Below, in pieces: positions 53,163-61,350 of a DNA stretch of 64,000 bases. Below the pieces are notes generated by a model, which made no database searches, had not been told where the DNA came from, and saw only the letters and a program-made list of their open reading frames with translations. Made by a program: the position numbers and the translations under genes. The DNA is from an uncultured Bacteroidales bacterium (GTDB lineage Bacteria > Bacteroidota > Bacteroidia > Bacteroidales > UBA932). Position 1 is the first letter of the stretch, and every line of letters begins with the position of its first letter. Location: the NCBI GenBank assembly GCA_944322715.1, contig CALUPT010000004.1, positions 62,001 through 126,000 on the forward strand, given 5' to 3'.

Positions 53163-54377
53163 TCAGCCGTCCTGCCGGAACAGCAGAGAACTGTCTCCAT
53201 AGCTGAGAAAACGGAATCCATGCTCCAGGGCATAGCCGTACACGGGTCTCCAGCCGCCGCCGACAAATGCGGAAATCAGCAGCAGCAACGTACTCTGAGG
53301 CTGATGGAAATTGGTCACGAGCACATCCACGACACGGAACCTGTAGCCCGGTACGATTATTATCTTCGTACCTGCAATATATGTATCTATCCCTTCCGCA
53401 TCCATATATCCGAGCAATGCATTCATAGACTCCGCCAGAGTATAGCCATATTCCCTGCCATACGGCTCCCACTGGCCGGTTTCGTCCGGATGTCCCTTTT
53501 CAATGCATTCCACGCCGGCAAAATACAGGGACTCCAAAGTCCTGACAGATGTTGTCCCCACAGCAACCACAGGCCGTCCTCCATCACGGAGTTTCCCTAT
53601 AAGTTCTCTGGTCACCGCGAAAGGCTCCCTGTGCATGGTATGTTCCGCCACATCGGAGGTTTTCACCGGCAGGAAAGTCCCGGCGCCGACATGCAGGCAG
53701 ACCGTAGCCGTTTCGATGCCCCTCTCCTTTATCGCATTAAGCACTTCTTCCGTAAAGTGAAGCCCTGCGGTAGGAGCTGCCACGGAACCTCTGTAATGCG
53801 CATAAAGCGTCTGGTACCTTTCCTTGTCAATCTCCTCCGTCTCCCTGTTGAGATAGGGAGGGATAGGCACCGAGCCGCAGAGCTCCAGCACCTTAGAGAA
53901 GGGAATATCACCGTTCCAGGAAAATTCCACAACAGATGTCTCCCCGGTCCGTTCCACAAGGCACGCCTTCAGTCCGAGCGCGGTGATTTCCGGTGCGTTC
54001 CCGGGATTATAGAGAGAAAGCACATCGGATTTCCAGCGTTTGACATTACCTATCATACATTTCCACCTGCATTTTTCCGTAACGGAGAACATGCTGGCGT
54101 ATTCGGCAGGCTCTACAGGTTCAAGACAGAAAATCTCGATATGAGCCCCGGTAGGCCTGCAGAAATGGAGCCTTGCAGGAACGACCTTGGTGTCATTGAA
54201 TATCATCAGGGCATTCTCCGGCAGAAGGGCAGGGATATCGTAGAAATGATGTTCGGATATCTTCCCGTCACGGTATTCAAGCAATCTGGATGCGTCCCTT
54301 CGCTCCAGCGGATATCTGGCTATCCTGTCATCAGGAAGAGGATAGTCGTAGTCTTCGATTCTGATATGAGGTATCAT
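53163..54377 (-). CDS. queA: S-adenosylmethionine:tRNA ribosyltransferase-isomerase
   Basis: This 404-residue enzyme matches QueA, which transfers and isomerises the ribosyl part of SAM onto 7-deazaguanine tRNA to make epoxyqueuosine. Motifs include DYDYPLPDDRIARYPLERRD, ALMIFNDTKVVPARL, YRGSVAAPTAGLHFTEEVL, CLHVGAGTFLPVK and TNFHQPQSTLLLLISAF. It is some 50 residues longer than classical QueA, with the excess in the middle and near the end. A longer paralogue is known in this phylum, so the exact role could differ. Confidence 0.92.
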   Translation of the reverse strand: MIPHIRIEDYDYPLPDDRIARYPLERRDASRLLEYRDGKISEHHFYDIPALLPENALMIFNDTKVVPARLHFCRPTGAHIEIFCLEPVEPAEYASMFSVTEKCRWKCMIGNVKRWKSDVLSLYNPGNAPEITALGLKACLVERTGETSVVEFSWNGDIPFSKVLELCGSVPIPPYLNRETEEIDKERYQTLYAHYRGSVAAPTAGLHFTEEVLNAIKERGIETATVCLHVGAGTFLPVKTSDVAEHTMHREPFAVTRELIGKLRDGGRPVVAVGTTSVRTLESLYFAGVECIEKGHPDETGQWEPYGREYGYTLAESMNALLGYMDAEGIDTYIAGTKIIIVPGYRFRVVDVLVTNFHQPQSTLLLLISAFVGGGWRPVYGYALEHGFRFLSYGDSSLLFRQDG

Positions 54378-54740
54378 TACATATAAAATAACGCTGCGAA
54401 TTTACAGACATATTCCGACTAATGCAATTTACTTTTGTTAATTACATGTTTTATCAATGTAGAATACAAATGTAAATTACCAATACAAAATCAAGTTAAA
54501 ACGTTATATGTTGGGTACCGATGCAAACTTGTATCATAATTGCTTCTTATAACGATATTTTTGCGTGCGGCTATGCTTTGGAAATCAGATATTTATCACC
54601 AATAAACTAAAGTTCTTGTACGGTCAATGGGAGTAAATTCGGGCAGTATTGCCGGTACAAGTGGGTGGACGTCTGTTTATATTATATATAACAGCGAAAA
54701 AATAAGATAATTGGATAACTCCATATAAAATATCACTGTA
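54378..54740. other. A/T-rich intergenic region with operator-like motifs
   Basis: No gene is supported here. The region is much richer in A and T than its surroundings. It holds TACAAATGTA at 54465-54474, an inverted copy of a motif at 54818-54827, and a TATTTTTG -7-like box at 54556-54563 with no nearby gene. A short minus-strand frame at 54624-54833 lacks any coding support. Confidence 0.6.
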
Positions 54741-54768
54741 ATGTTTTTCTTTCACGCCGTAGGGCTTT

Positions 54769-54830
54769 TTACAAATGTTACCGGCAATGCATTTACATTT
54801 GTTAAAGATATTTTCACTACATTTGTAAAT
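54769..54830. promoter_or_regulatory. cluster of ACAAATGT/ACATTTGT motifs before the HTH gene
   Basis: TTACAAATGTTA (54769-54780), TTACATTTGTTAA (54793-54805) and TACATTTGTAAAT (54818-54830) repeat one core in both orientations. The last two also contain TAnnTTTG (54794-54801 and 54818-54825). This looks like an autoregulatory operator overlapping a promoter. Confidence 0.55.
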
Positions 54831-54845
54831 CAAATGTCAACAATC

Positions 54846-55370
54846 ATGAACACTCGTCTTCAACAGTTTCTGGCGGCGGAAAACCTCACGCAGGCCCAGT
54901 TCGCAGATTCCATCAATGTGGCGCGGGCAAGCGTATCGCATATCATCGCGGGAAGGAACAATCCCGGGTATGATTTCATCATCAATACAATGAAACGCTA
55001 CCCCGACCTGAATGTAGAGTGGCTGCTGCTGGGAAAAGGCAAGATGTACAGATCGGTGAAACAGGACAGCACCGATACGATCCGGAAAGACACCGTTCCG
55101 GAAATGCCGTCATCCATCCCGGACCTGGACCTCGGGCTTTTTCCGGAGCCGCAGGAGGAGACTCCTGACAATGCCGCACCTCCTCGCCGCGAAGTACCGG
55201 CAGACGCTCCACAGTCCGATATTGCCGTACATGACACGGCCACGGTCCCGGATATCGCAGCCCCGTCCGACATGGATACTGCAGGTAAGCCATCCCAATC
55301 CGCTGCAAGACAACGTAAAGCAATCAAAATTATCGTATTTTACGATGACGGCACATATCAGGAATTCTAA
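54846..55370 (+). CDS. HTH (Cro/C1-type) transcriptional regulator
   Basis: This protein of about 174 residues has an N-terminal helix-turn-helix (RLQQFLAAENLTQAQFADSI, NVARASVSHIIAGRNNPG). NVEWLLLGKGKMYR closes the domain near residue 65. The remaining 110 residues are Pro- and Asp-rich and disordered, ending in a conserved-looking basic/hydrophobic tail (AIKIIVFYDDGTYQEF). This architecture is typical of Bacteroidales regulators. ATG 54834 is a second possible start; both follow the -7 box at 54818-54825. The repeated motifs upstream suggest self-regulation. Confidence 0.85.
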   Translation: MNTRLQQFLAAENLTQAQFADSINVARASVSHIIAGRNNPGYDFIINTMKRYPDLNVEWLLLGKGKMYRSVKQDSTDTIRKDTVPEMPSSIPDLDLGLFPEPQEETPDNAAPPRREVPADAPQSDIAVHDTATVPDIAAPSDMDTAGKPSQSAARQRKAIKIIVFYDDGTYQEF

Positions 55371-55410
55371 GATGTCCGCGGTTTCTTGCATGGAATTCTC
55401 GGATTTTGAT

Positions 55411-55418
55411 TAAGTTTG
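55411..55418 (+). promoter_or_regulatory. candidate -7 box of pyrD
   Basis: TAAGTTTG matches TAnnTTTG 24 nt before the ATG at 55442. The longer in-frame opening at 55406 would lie upstream of the transcript start. Confidence 0.5.
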
Positions 55419-55441
55419 CAGTCGATTTGAAAGACCGAGCC

Positions 55442-56485
55442 ATGTACAAGCATCTATTGAGACCTCTGCTTTTCAGGTTCAACGCAGAGACAGCACATAA
55501 CATGATAATGTCCGCCCTGTCCGTCATCAAACGCATCCCGTTTGCACGGGCGGTCATCCGGATGGTCTACAGTCGCGAGACTCCGGAACTGGAGCGCGAG
55601 GTGTTCGGACTCAAATTCAGGAATCCGGTCGGGCTGGCAGGAGGACTGGACAAAAACGGGGAATACTACAACGACCTGGCGAATTTCGGATTCTCCTTTG
55701 TCGAGATAGGCTCCCTTACCCCGGAACCGCAGGGAGGCAATCCCAAGCCGCGAGTGTTCAGGGTCGTCGATGACAGGGCGATCATAAACAGGATGGGCAT
55801 CAACAACAAAGGCGTGAAAAACGCGGTCGAACATCTTAAAAAAGAGCATCCCCATGTCATAGTGGCGGCCAACATCTCCAAGAACAGTTCAAGCATCAAC
55901 GATGAGGCCGCAAAGGACTACGAATCGGCGTTCGCCCTGCTGTACGATTTCGTGGACATGTTCGTCATCAACATATCATGTCCGAACGTCGTAGGACTCA
56001 CCGACCTGCAGGATATTTCCTTTCTGTCCGACATCCTTGACAAGCTGATCAGCCTGAGGATGTACTTCGATGAATACCGGCCGGTTCTGGTGAAGCTCTC
56101 CCCCGACATCCACCAGTCGCAGCTGGATGAGATATTGGACTACTGCATGATGTCTGGGATAGACGGAGTCGTGGCATGCAACACGACACGCAGCAGGGAT
56201 GGCCTGACCCTGGACCCGGAAAAGGTGGAGGCCATCGGGGCAGGCGGCATGTCCGGTGCCCCGCTTTTCTCCAAAAGCCTGAAAATGGTGAAATACATAC
56301 ACGACAAGACAGGAGGCAACCTGCCGATCATAGGAGTCGGAGGCATCATGTCTCCGCAGCAGGCAGCGGAAATGTTGGATGCCGGGGCATCTCTGATAGA
56401 GATCTATTCAGGCTTCATATACGAGGGTCCGGCCATAATAAAGAAAATTCTGAAATATCTCCAGAAAAGGAATACAGACAGATAA
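55442..56485 (+). CDS. pyrD: dihydroorotate dehydrogenase, class 2
   Basis: This flavoenzyme of about 347 residues shows the class 2 pattern: a helical N-terminal membrane-association segment (YKHLLRPLLFRFNAETAHN), GLKFRNPVGLAGGLDKNGEY, VEIGSLTPEPQ, VAANISKNSS with a catalytic-type Ser/Asn region, INISCPNVVGL and GVGGIMSPQQAAEMLDAGA. It oxidises dihydroorotate to orotate with quinone as acceptor at the inner membrane, in pyrimidine synthesis. Its TAA overlaps the ATG of cinA (TAATG), so the two are probably coupled. Confidence 0.95.
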   Translation: MYKHLLRPLLFRFNAETAHNMIMSALSVIKRIPFARAVIRMVYSRETPELEREVFGLKFRNPVGLAGGLDKNGEYYNDLANFGFSFVEIGSLTPEPQGGNPKPRVFRVVDDRAIINRMGINNKGVKNAVEHLKKEHPHVIVAANISKNSSSINDEAAKDYESAFALLYDFVDMFVINISCPNVVGLTDLQDISFLSDILDKLISLRMYFDEYRPVLVKLSPDIHQSQLDEILDYCMMSGIDGVVACNTTRSRDGLTLDPEKVEAIGAGGMSGAPLFSKSLKMVKYIHDKTGGNLPIIGVGGIMSPQQAAEMLDAGASLIEIYSGFIYEGPAIIKKILKYLQKRNTDR

Positions 56486-57780
56486 TGGTACAGGCATCAA
56501 TATGTACAATCGGGGATGAAATCCTCATCGGCCAGATTGTCGACACGAATTCATCGAAAATCGCATCCGCCCTCGAAGACATCGGCGTAAAGGTGACGAG
56601 AATGGTTTCCTTCGGGGATGTCCGGGAAGAGATCATCCGTACGCTGGAATCGGAACTCAGGCAAAATGAAATAGTCGTGGTGACCGGCGGTCTCGGACCG
56701 ACAAAGGATGACATCACCAGGTCCGCGCTGGCGGAACTGTCCGGAAGCACGCGGTATGTCGAAAACAGGAAACAGTCAGAGATAATAGAGAGGATACTGC
56801 ATTCCAGAGGGCTTGATGTTCTGGATATCAACAGGGCCCAGGCCCTTGTGCCCGACAGGTGCGAAGTCATCCTGAACAGACTCGGGACTGCACCCGTCAT
56901 GGTGTTCCGGTTCGCAGGAAACGATTTCGGGCATCCATGCACTCTGTATTCCCTTCCTGGAGTACCGTACGAAGCGGAAGGCGCGCTGCCCGATATCATC
57001 GATGACATAAGAAGACATCACAGTCTGACGGCAATCCATCACCGCAGCATCATGACATGCGGGGTTGCCGAATCGGCGCTGGCAAAAAAACTGGAAGACT
57101 GGGAAGACAGCCTGCCGGAAGACATGCATCTTGCCTATCTTCCAGATCCCGTCAAAGGGGTAAGGCTCAGGCTGTCGATATACGGAGGCGTGCGGGAAGA
57201 TGAAGAGAAAAGAATCGGAAATGAATTCGCGAAACTCGGACTGCTGCTCGGAAACATTGTTTATGCCGACTATGACACTACCCTACAGGAAGTCATCGGG
57301 AAACTGCTGAAAAGATCTGGAAAGACCGTAAGCGCTGCGGAATCATGTACCGGCGGGACGATATCCCAGCTGCTTGCTTCCGTGCCGGGTGCATCCGCGT
57401 ATTATCTCGGTTCCGTCACTTCATACGCTGCGGAGGTCAAGGAAAACATACTCGGGGTCTCCCCTTCCATCATCGGAAAATACGGTGTGGTCAGCAGCGA
57501 ATGCGCCGCAGCAATGGCCGAAGGTGTCAGAAGGATTACCGGCAGCGACTTCGCCATCTCTACAACGGGCATTGCCGGTCCGACAGGCGGGACCGGGGAG
57601 AATCCGGTCGGGACGGTATGGGTCGGAGTATCCTCCGGGACAGGTACTGAAACCGTACGGTTCAGGTACGGAAATGACCGCATCCGCAATATCGAACGGT
57701 TTGCCTCATCCGCTCTCGATGTTTTGAGAAAAAAGATAGAATCGGATACAGGCAACAGTGAATCAAATCTAAACAAATGA
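56485..57780 (+). CDS. cinA: CinA-family nicotinamide mononucleotide deamidase
   Basis: This 431-residue protein has an N-terminal molybdopterin-binding-like domain (SICTIGDEILIGQIVDTNS, VVTGGLGPTKDDITRSALA, LYSLPGVPYEAEG). The C-terminal CinA deamidase domain carries VSAAESCTGGTISQLLASV and STTGIAGPTGGTGENPVG. The family hydrolyses NMN to NaMN in pyridine nucleotide recycling and also has an ADP-ribose pyrophosphatase module. The start at 56485 overlaps the pyrD stop; a longer open frame from 56176 lies inside pyrD and has no family match. Confidence 0.92.
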   Translation: MVQASICTIGDEILIGQIVDTNSSKIASALEDIGVKVTRMVSFGDVREEIIRTLESELRQNEIVVVTGGLGPTKDDITRSALAELSGSTRYVENRKQSEIIERILHSRGLDVLDINRAQALVPDRCEVILNRLGTAPVMVFRFAGNDFGHPCTLYSLPGVPYEAEGALPDIIDDIRRHHSLTAIHHRSIMTCGVAESALAKKLEDWEDSLPEDMHLAYLPDPVKGVRLRLSIYGGVREDEEKRIGNEFAKLGLLLGNIVYADYDTTLQEVIGKLLKRSGKTVSAAESCTGGTISQLLASVPGASAYYLGSVTSYAAEVKENILGVSPSIIGKYGVVSSECAAAMAEGVRRITGSDFAISTTGIAGPTGGTGENPVGTVWVGVSSGTGTETVRFRYGNDRIRNIERFASSALDVLRKKIESDTGNSESNLNK

Positions 57781-57813
57781 ATATCAATAAATATAACAAA
57801 TTGGTTTTGATTA

Positions 57814-57829
57814 ATAACATTTTTGTTAT
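57814..57829. promoter_or_regulatory. ATAACA-N4-TGTTAT dyad upstream of EamA transporter
   Basis: ATAACATTTTTGTTAT is a perfect palindrome ending 27 nt before the ATG at 57857. It shares half-sites and spacing with the site upstream of the MscS gene. A wider pair TATAACAAA/TTTGTTATA overlaps it (57792-57830). Confidence 0.5.
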
Positions 57830-57856
57830 ATTATAAAATAACGAGAATTCGAGGGA

Positions 57857-58759
57857 ATGAACAGACTGAAAGGCAAGACAAGAGGGATAGTGGATGCGGT
57901 CATATCCTCTTCTTCATTCGGGTTCTCCCCTTTTTTCAGCGTATCGCTTCTTGCCCTCGGGTTGGGGACCATGGATATCCTTTCATACAGATGGGGTATC
58001 GCTGCACTGGCGCTGTGCATCATAGCGGCCGCCGGCAGGAAATCGCTTAAAGTGAGCGGCAAGGAATTCGGAAAGATTTTTCTCCTGAGCATATTCAGGG
58101 CCCTGACCTCCTTCACCCTGCTGATAGGCTACGCGAACATTGCAAGCGGGGTGGCATCCACAATACATTTCACGTATCCTGTCGTGGTAGCCTTCTGCAT
58201 GATGTTCATTTTCGGAGAGAAGAAGTCCCCGGTCATCATCGTTGCCATCATACTTTCTGTCATCGGAGCATACTGCCTTGCGGCTGGAGACACTGCGGAA
58301 GTCCCGGACGGAGACAAGACCAAAGGGATACTGGCATCCGCCGCATCAGTCCTCTGCTATGCAGGATATGTCATATTGCTCCGAAAGACCGGAGCCGACA
58401 GCATTGAATCCACAAAACTTACAATATATGTCCTGGGACTGAGCGCAGCATACTTCATTGCCGCCGGAAGCATGACAGGAGGGATACGGATAGTGACGGA
58501 GCCAGAAGGCTGGCTATACATACTCGGTATCAGCATAGTCTGCACTATGGTATCCAATTACTTCCTGGTCAATGCCGTCAGGAATGCCGGCCCCACGCTT
58601 GCCTCGGTATTCGGCGCCCTGGAGCCTCTCACCGCCGTACTGACAGGCGTACTGTTCCTCAATGAAAGGCTTTCCCCCATCAATATCGCCGGCATCGCAC
58701 TGATATTATGCACGGTGACAATCGTGGTGGTATATCAGAAAAGGCAGGGGAACGCCTGA
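57857..58759 (+). CDS. EamA-family (DMT) transporter
   Basis: This 300-residue inner-membrane protein has ten predicted helices in two EamA repeats. The first repeat runs to about residue 140 (FGFSPFFSVSLLALGLG, ASTIHFTYPVVVAFCMMFIF, ILSVIGAYCLAAG). The second ends with SVFGALEPLTAVLTGVLFLNERLSP and IVVVYQKRQG. Members of the drug/metabolite superfamily export or import small metabolites; the substrate is unknown. A perfect palindrome lies upstream, and a hairpin separates it from the convergent dipeptidase gene. Confidence 0.9.
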   Translation: MNRLKGKTRGIVDAVISSSSFGFSPFFSVSLLALGLGTMDILSYRWGIAALALCIIAAAGRKSLKVSGKEFGKIFLLSIFRALTSFTLLIGYANIASGVASTIHFTYPVVVAFCMMFIFGEKKSPVIIVAIILSVIGAYCLAAGDTAEVPDGDKTKGILASAASVLCYAGYVILLRKTGADSIESTKLTIYVLGLSAAYFIAAGSMTGGIRIVTEPEGWLYILGISIVCTMVSNYFLVNAVRNAGPTLASVFGALEPLTAVLTGVLFLNERLSPINIAGIALILCTVTIVVVYQKRQGNA

Positions 58760-58772
58760 CCGGGCCAGAAGA

Positions 58773-58787
58773 TGCCGGACTCCGGCA
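58773..58787. terminator. short palindrome between convergent genes
   Basis: TGCCGGACTCCGGCA is a perfect inverted repeat between the EamA stop and the dipeptidase stop at 58796. No T-tract follows. Confidence 0.35.
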
Positions 58788-58795
58788 AATGCCAC

Positions 58796-59875
58796 TCATA
58801 CAGAAAGGATACTGTCCCAGACACGCAGGAAATTGCCTCCGGCAATCTTCGCGATATCCCCCTCACCGTATCCCCGCATCCTGAGTTCATCGAATATCCG
58901 GCTGAAGCAGCCTGCATCCTCCATGCCGGCAGGCGTCACCTCTATGCCATCGAAATCCGAACCGAGACCGACATGGTCGATGCCGGCGACTTCCACGGCA
59001 TGGTCGATATGGTCCGCAATCCTTCTGTATGAAGGTCTCGGCAACGCTGCGAGCTCATCCAACACCGAATACCAGGCCGCCCTCCTTGCAGGATCCGACG
59101 GATCCGATATGAAATCCGCCTCGACAGGCTCTCCTTTTTCCGACAATCCGCTTCCGGACAGGACCTTAGCAAAGCCGTCATCGAGAAACACCGGGAAAAA
59201 GTTGATCTGCACCACCCCTCCCTTGCCGGCAAGAGCCCTTATCATGTCATCAGTGAGATTGCGAGGATGAAAAGCCAATGCCCTGCAGCAGGAGTGCGAG
59301 GCCACTACGGGAACTTCGGAACACCTTATGATATCGTAGAACGATTCATCCGAAGCATGCGAGACATCTACCATCATCCCGAGCCTGTTCATTTCGCGGA
59401 TGACCTCTTTCCCGAACGGACTGAGACCGTGCCATGTATTTCCCTGGGCGCAGGAATCGCAGATAAGATTGTCCATAGAATGACAGAGCGTCATATACCT
59501 GACTCCGCTGCGGAAGAACTCGCCCAGCAAAGATAGGGACCGCCGTATAGGCGTGCCGTTCTCCATCCCCATGCAGACGGCGAATTTCCCGGCAGCCTTG
59601 CACGAGACTACTTCCTGCGGAGATGCAGCCAGTGCAGCCACATCGCTGTTGGAGCGCACGGCATCCCTGACTTCCGACAGCAGTTGCCGGGCATATCCGG
59701 TTGCCTTGTCCGGAGACATTGCCGCCGGAGTATAGATGGCAAAGAAAGCCGCATCCACTCCCCCTCTGCGGAGCTTCGGGAAGTCTACCTGGGCATGATG
59801 ATCATTGTCGGCAGCGAGATCCCTCAGCCGATGTATCTGGGATGGTGTGTCGCAATGGGAGTCGAGAACAATCAT
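58796..59875 (-). CDS. membrane-dipeptidase-type peptidase (M19)
   Basis: This 359-residue zinc enzyme carries the renal dipeptidase pattern: VLDSHCDTP with the first metal ligands, CMGMENGTPI with the bridging Glu, DVSHASDESFYDI, VVASHSCCRALAFHPRNL and GLGSDFDGIEVTP. No signal peptide is visible, unlike several relatives, so it is probably cytoplasmic. It should hydrolyse dipeptides, including D-amino-acid or Cys-Gly types. Its start is one base from the stop of the GIN-domain gene, suggesting a shared transcript. Confidence 0.92.
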   Translation of the reverse strand: MIVLDSHCDTPSQIHRLRDLAADNDHHAQVDFPKLRRGGVDAAFFAIYTPAAMSPDKATGYARQLLSEVRDAVRSNSDVAALAASPQEVVSCKAAGKFAVCMGMENGTPIRRSLSLLGEFFRSGVRYMTLCHSMDNLICDSCAQGNTWHGLSPFGKEVIREMNRLGMMVDVSHASDESFYDIIRCSEVPVVASHSCCRALAFHPRNLTDDMIRALAGKGGVVQINFFPVFLDDGFAKVLSGSGLSEKGEPVEADFISDPSDPARRAAWYSVLDELAALPRPSYRRIADHIDHAVEVAGIDHVGLGSDFDGIEVTPAGMEDAGCFSRIFDELRMRGYGEGDIAKIAGGNFLRVWDSILSV

Positions 59876-59876
59876 G

Positions 59877-60563
59877 TCAATCCCTGTCGTGTCCCTCCAA
59901 TGATATCTTCGAACTGCCTTCCGTCGATACGGTCATTTTGACGGCATTGCCGAACAGTTCTACCGAAGCGAAGCCGTCCGCATAGACTGCGAGGTTCCGG
60001 ACATCTATCCTGAGTTCCGCCATTGTGTTGTGCGAACTCTGTACATTCAGGGACTCCGCCTCCACGGACATATAGGCCTGGGACCTGTTGTCGAGGTCGA
60101 GCATGACTTTCCCTGCCCGTACATCCAGTTTCTTTACCGCCGCAGTCTTGGAGAGCGCGAGACTGAAGGAATCGGCCACAAGGACCGAATCGCAGTCGAT
60201 CACCGAATTCCCGGTTATGCTGACGGACCTGGGGGCAGGAGAATATATCTCCACATGCGGAATGGCAAGAACAGGATTCTTGGCCTTGAATATCCGCCTG
60301 ACATCAGACGGCATGGCCTTTTCATCGACATCCAGATACAGTGTTCCCTCCTTGGCGTACGCCAGGATATAATTCTCTATCATGGAATCGGTTACTATCC
60401 TGACCCTGTACTCATCCGATGGGATGAAGGATATTTCGAAAAAGCTGCCAGCCTGGACGGAGGAGAATCCTGCATAGCTGTGCTCGACCGCTATCTGCTT
60501 CTGGGCAAAGGCAGATGACACTGCCAGAAGCGAAAGTACGAAAAATGCTGCAATCCTTTGCAT
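59877..60563 (-). CDS. secreted GIN-domain (DUF2807-like) protein
   Basis: This 228-residue protein has a signal peptide (AAFFVLSLLAVSSAFAQ). The rest is a right-handed beta-helix-like repeat region typical of DUF2807 (YAGFSSVQAGSFFEISFIPS, PAPRSVSITGNSVIDCDSV, LSLALSKTAAVKKLDVRAGKV, ADGFASVELFGNAVKMTVS). Such proteins are putative periplasmic or surface auto-transporter-like adhesins; the function is not known. It sits ten bases downstream of rlmB and one base before the dipeptidase gene. Confidence 0.82.
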   Translation of the reverse strand: MQRIAAFFVLSLLAVSSAFAQKQIAVEHSYAGFSSVQAGSFFEISFIPSDEYRVRIVTDSMIENYILAYAKEGTLYLDVDEKAMPSDVRRIFKAKNPVLAIPHVEIYSPAPRSVSITGNSVIDCDSVLVADSFSLALSKTAAVKKLDVRAGKVMLDLDNRSQAYMSVEAESLNVQSSHNTMAELRIDVRNLAVYADGFASVELFGNAVKMTVSTEGSSKISLEGHDRD

Positions 60564-60573
60564 GACTGTATCT

Positions 60574-61335
60574 TTATTTGACGTTTCCTTTTGCCTGTCT
60601 CTGCCTTACAGCCTCGAAGAGGACCACGGCTGCCGCGGCAGACACGTTGAGTGAAGAAATCTCTCCGGACATCGGGATGGATGCCCTTACATCCGCAAGA
60701 GACAGGACCGACTGCGAGATTCCCCTGCCTTCCGACCCCATGATTACGGCACACGGGCCCGTCATGTCCGCATCGTAGATACTCCCATCGGCCTTCTCCG
60801 TCGCCGCCACAATGCTGAATCCGCTCTGTTTCAGATAATAGACTGCATACCTCAGATTCGGGACCTTGGATATTCCTATCCTCATCAATGCACCGGCGGA
60901 TGACTTGATCGCATCCGCATTGATGGCCGCACCGCCCTTTGCAGGAACAATGATGCCGTTGCCTCCGGCACATTCAAGGGTTCTGGATATTGCACCGAGG
61001 TTCCTCACATCGCTGACTCCATCCAGAATCGCTATCAGCGGACTCGGGGTCACTGCAAGGGCCGTATCCACCATCTCTTCAATGGAAATGTAGTCGATGG
61101 AGGCGATGCATGCTATGACACCCTGATGGGCGCCTCTGACGGTATGGTTAAGTTTCTCTACGGGAACGAACTGGTACGGTATTCCGTTCTTCTGGAGAAG
61201 TTCCATCAGTTCTCGGAACTGAGGGTTCTCGAGTCCCTGTCTGAGAAGGACCTTGTCGAACTTTTTACCGGCCCTGACCGCCTCGAGCACGGGATGCATC
61301 CCGTACAGATATTGCCTTTTCGTATTCTCTTCCAT
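60574..61335 (-). CDS. rlmB: 23S rRNA guanosine-2'-O-methyltransferase
   Basis: This 253-residue protein has the RlmB/TrmH N-terminal domain (YLYGMHPVLEAVRAGKKFDK), then the SPOUT motifs ILDGVSDVRNLGAISRTLECA, CAVIMGSEGRGIS and ASIPMSGEISSLNVSAAAAVVLFEA. It methylates G2251-type 23S rRNA using SAM. The order and lengths match the family. It follows the ABC-F gene by 15 bases, in the same transcriptional direction as tatA and the thioesterase gene, so the whole set 58796-63991 may form one long operon. Confidence 0.93.
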   Translation of the reverse strand: MEENTKRQYLYGMHPVLEAVRAGKKFDKVLLRQGLENPQFRELMELLQKNGIPYQFVPVEKLNHTVRGAHQGVIACIASIDYISIEEMVDTALAVTPSPLIAILDGVSDVRNLGAISRTLECAGGNGIIVPAKGGAAINADAIKSSAGALMRIGISKVPNLRYAVYYLKQSGFSIVAATEKADGSIYDADMTGPCAVIMGSEGRGISQSVLSLADVRASIPMSGEISSLNVSAAAAVVLFEAVRQRQAKGNVK

Positions 61336-61350
61336 TATCGTATATGCAGA

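Noticed and set aside
54378-54740. A tRNA or other RNA gene in the large intergenic gap
   Set aside because: No cloverleaf, T-loop GTTC pattern or stable long stem was found by eye; the region is A/T-rich with operator-like repeats only.
54624-54833. Minus-strand frame of 69 codons in the A/T-rich gap before the HTH gene
   Set aside because: It overlaps the regulatory motifs, has no start signal or domain, and its composition matches the non-coding gap.
56176-56484. N-terminal extension of cinA inside pyrD
   Set aside because: The extra 103 codons overlap pyrD in another frame and match nothing; the family start is MVQASICTIGDE at 56485.
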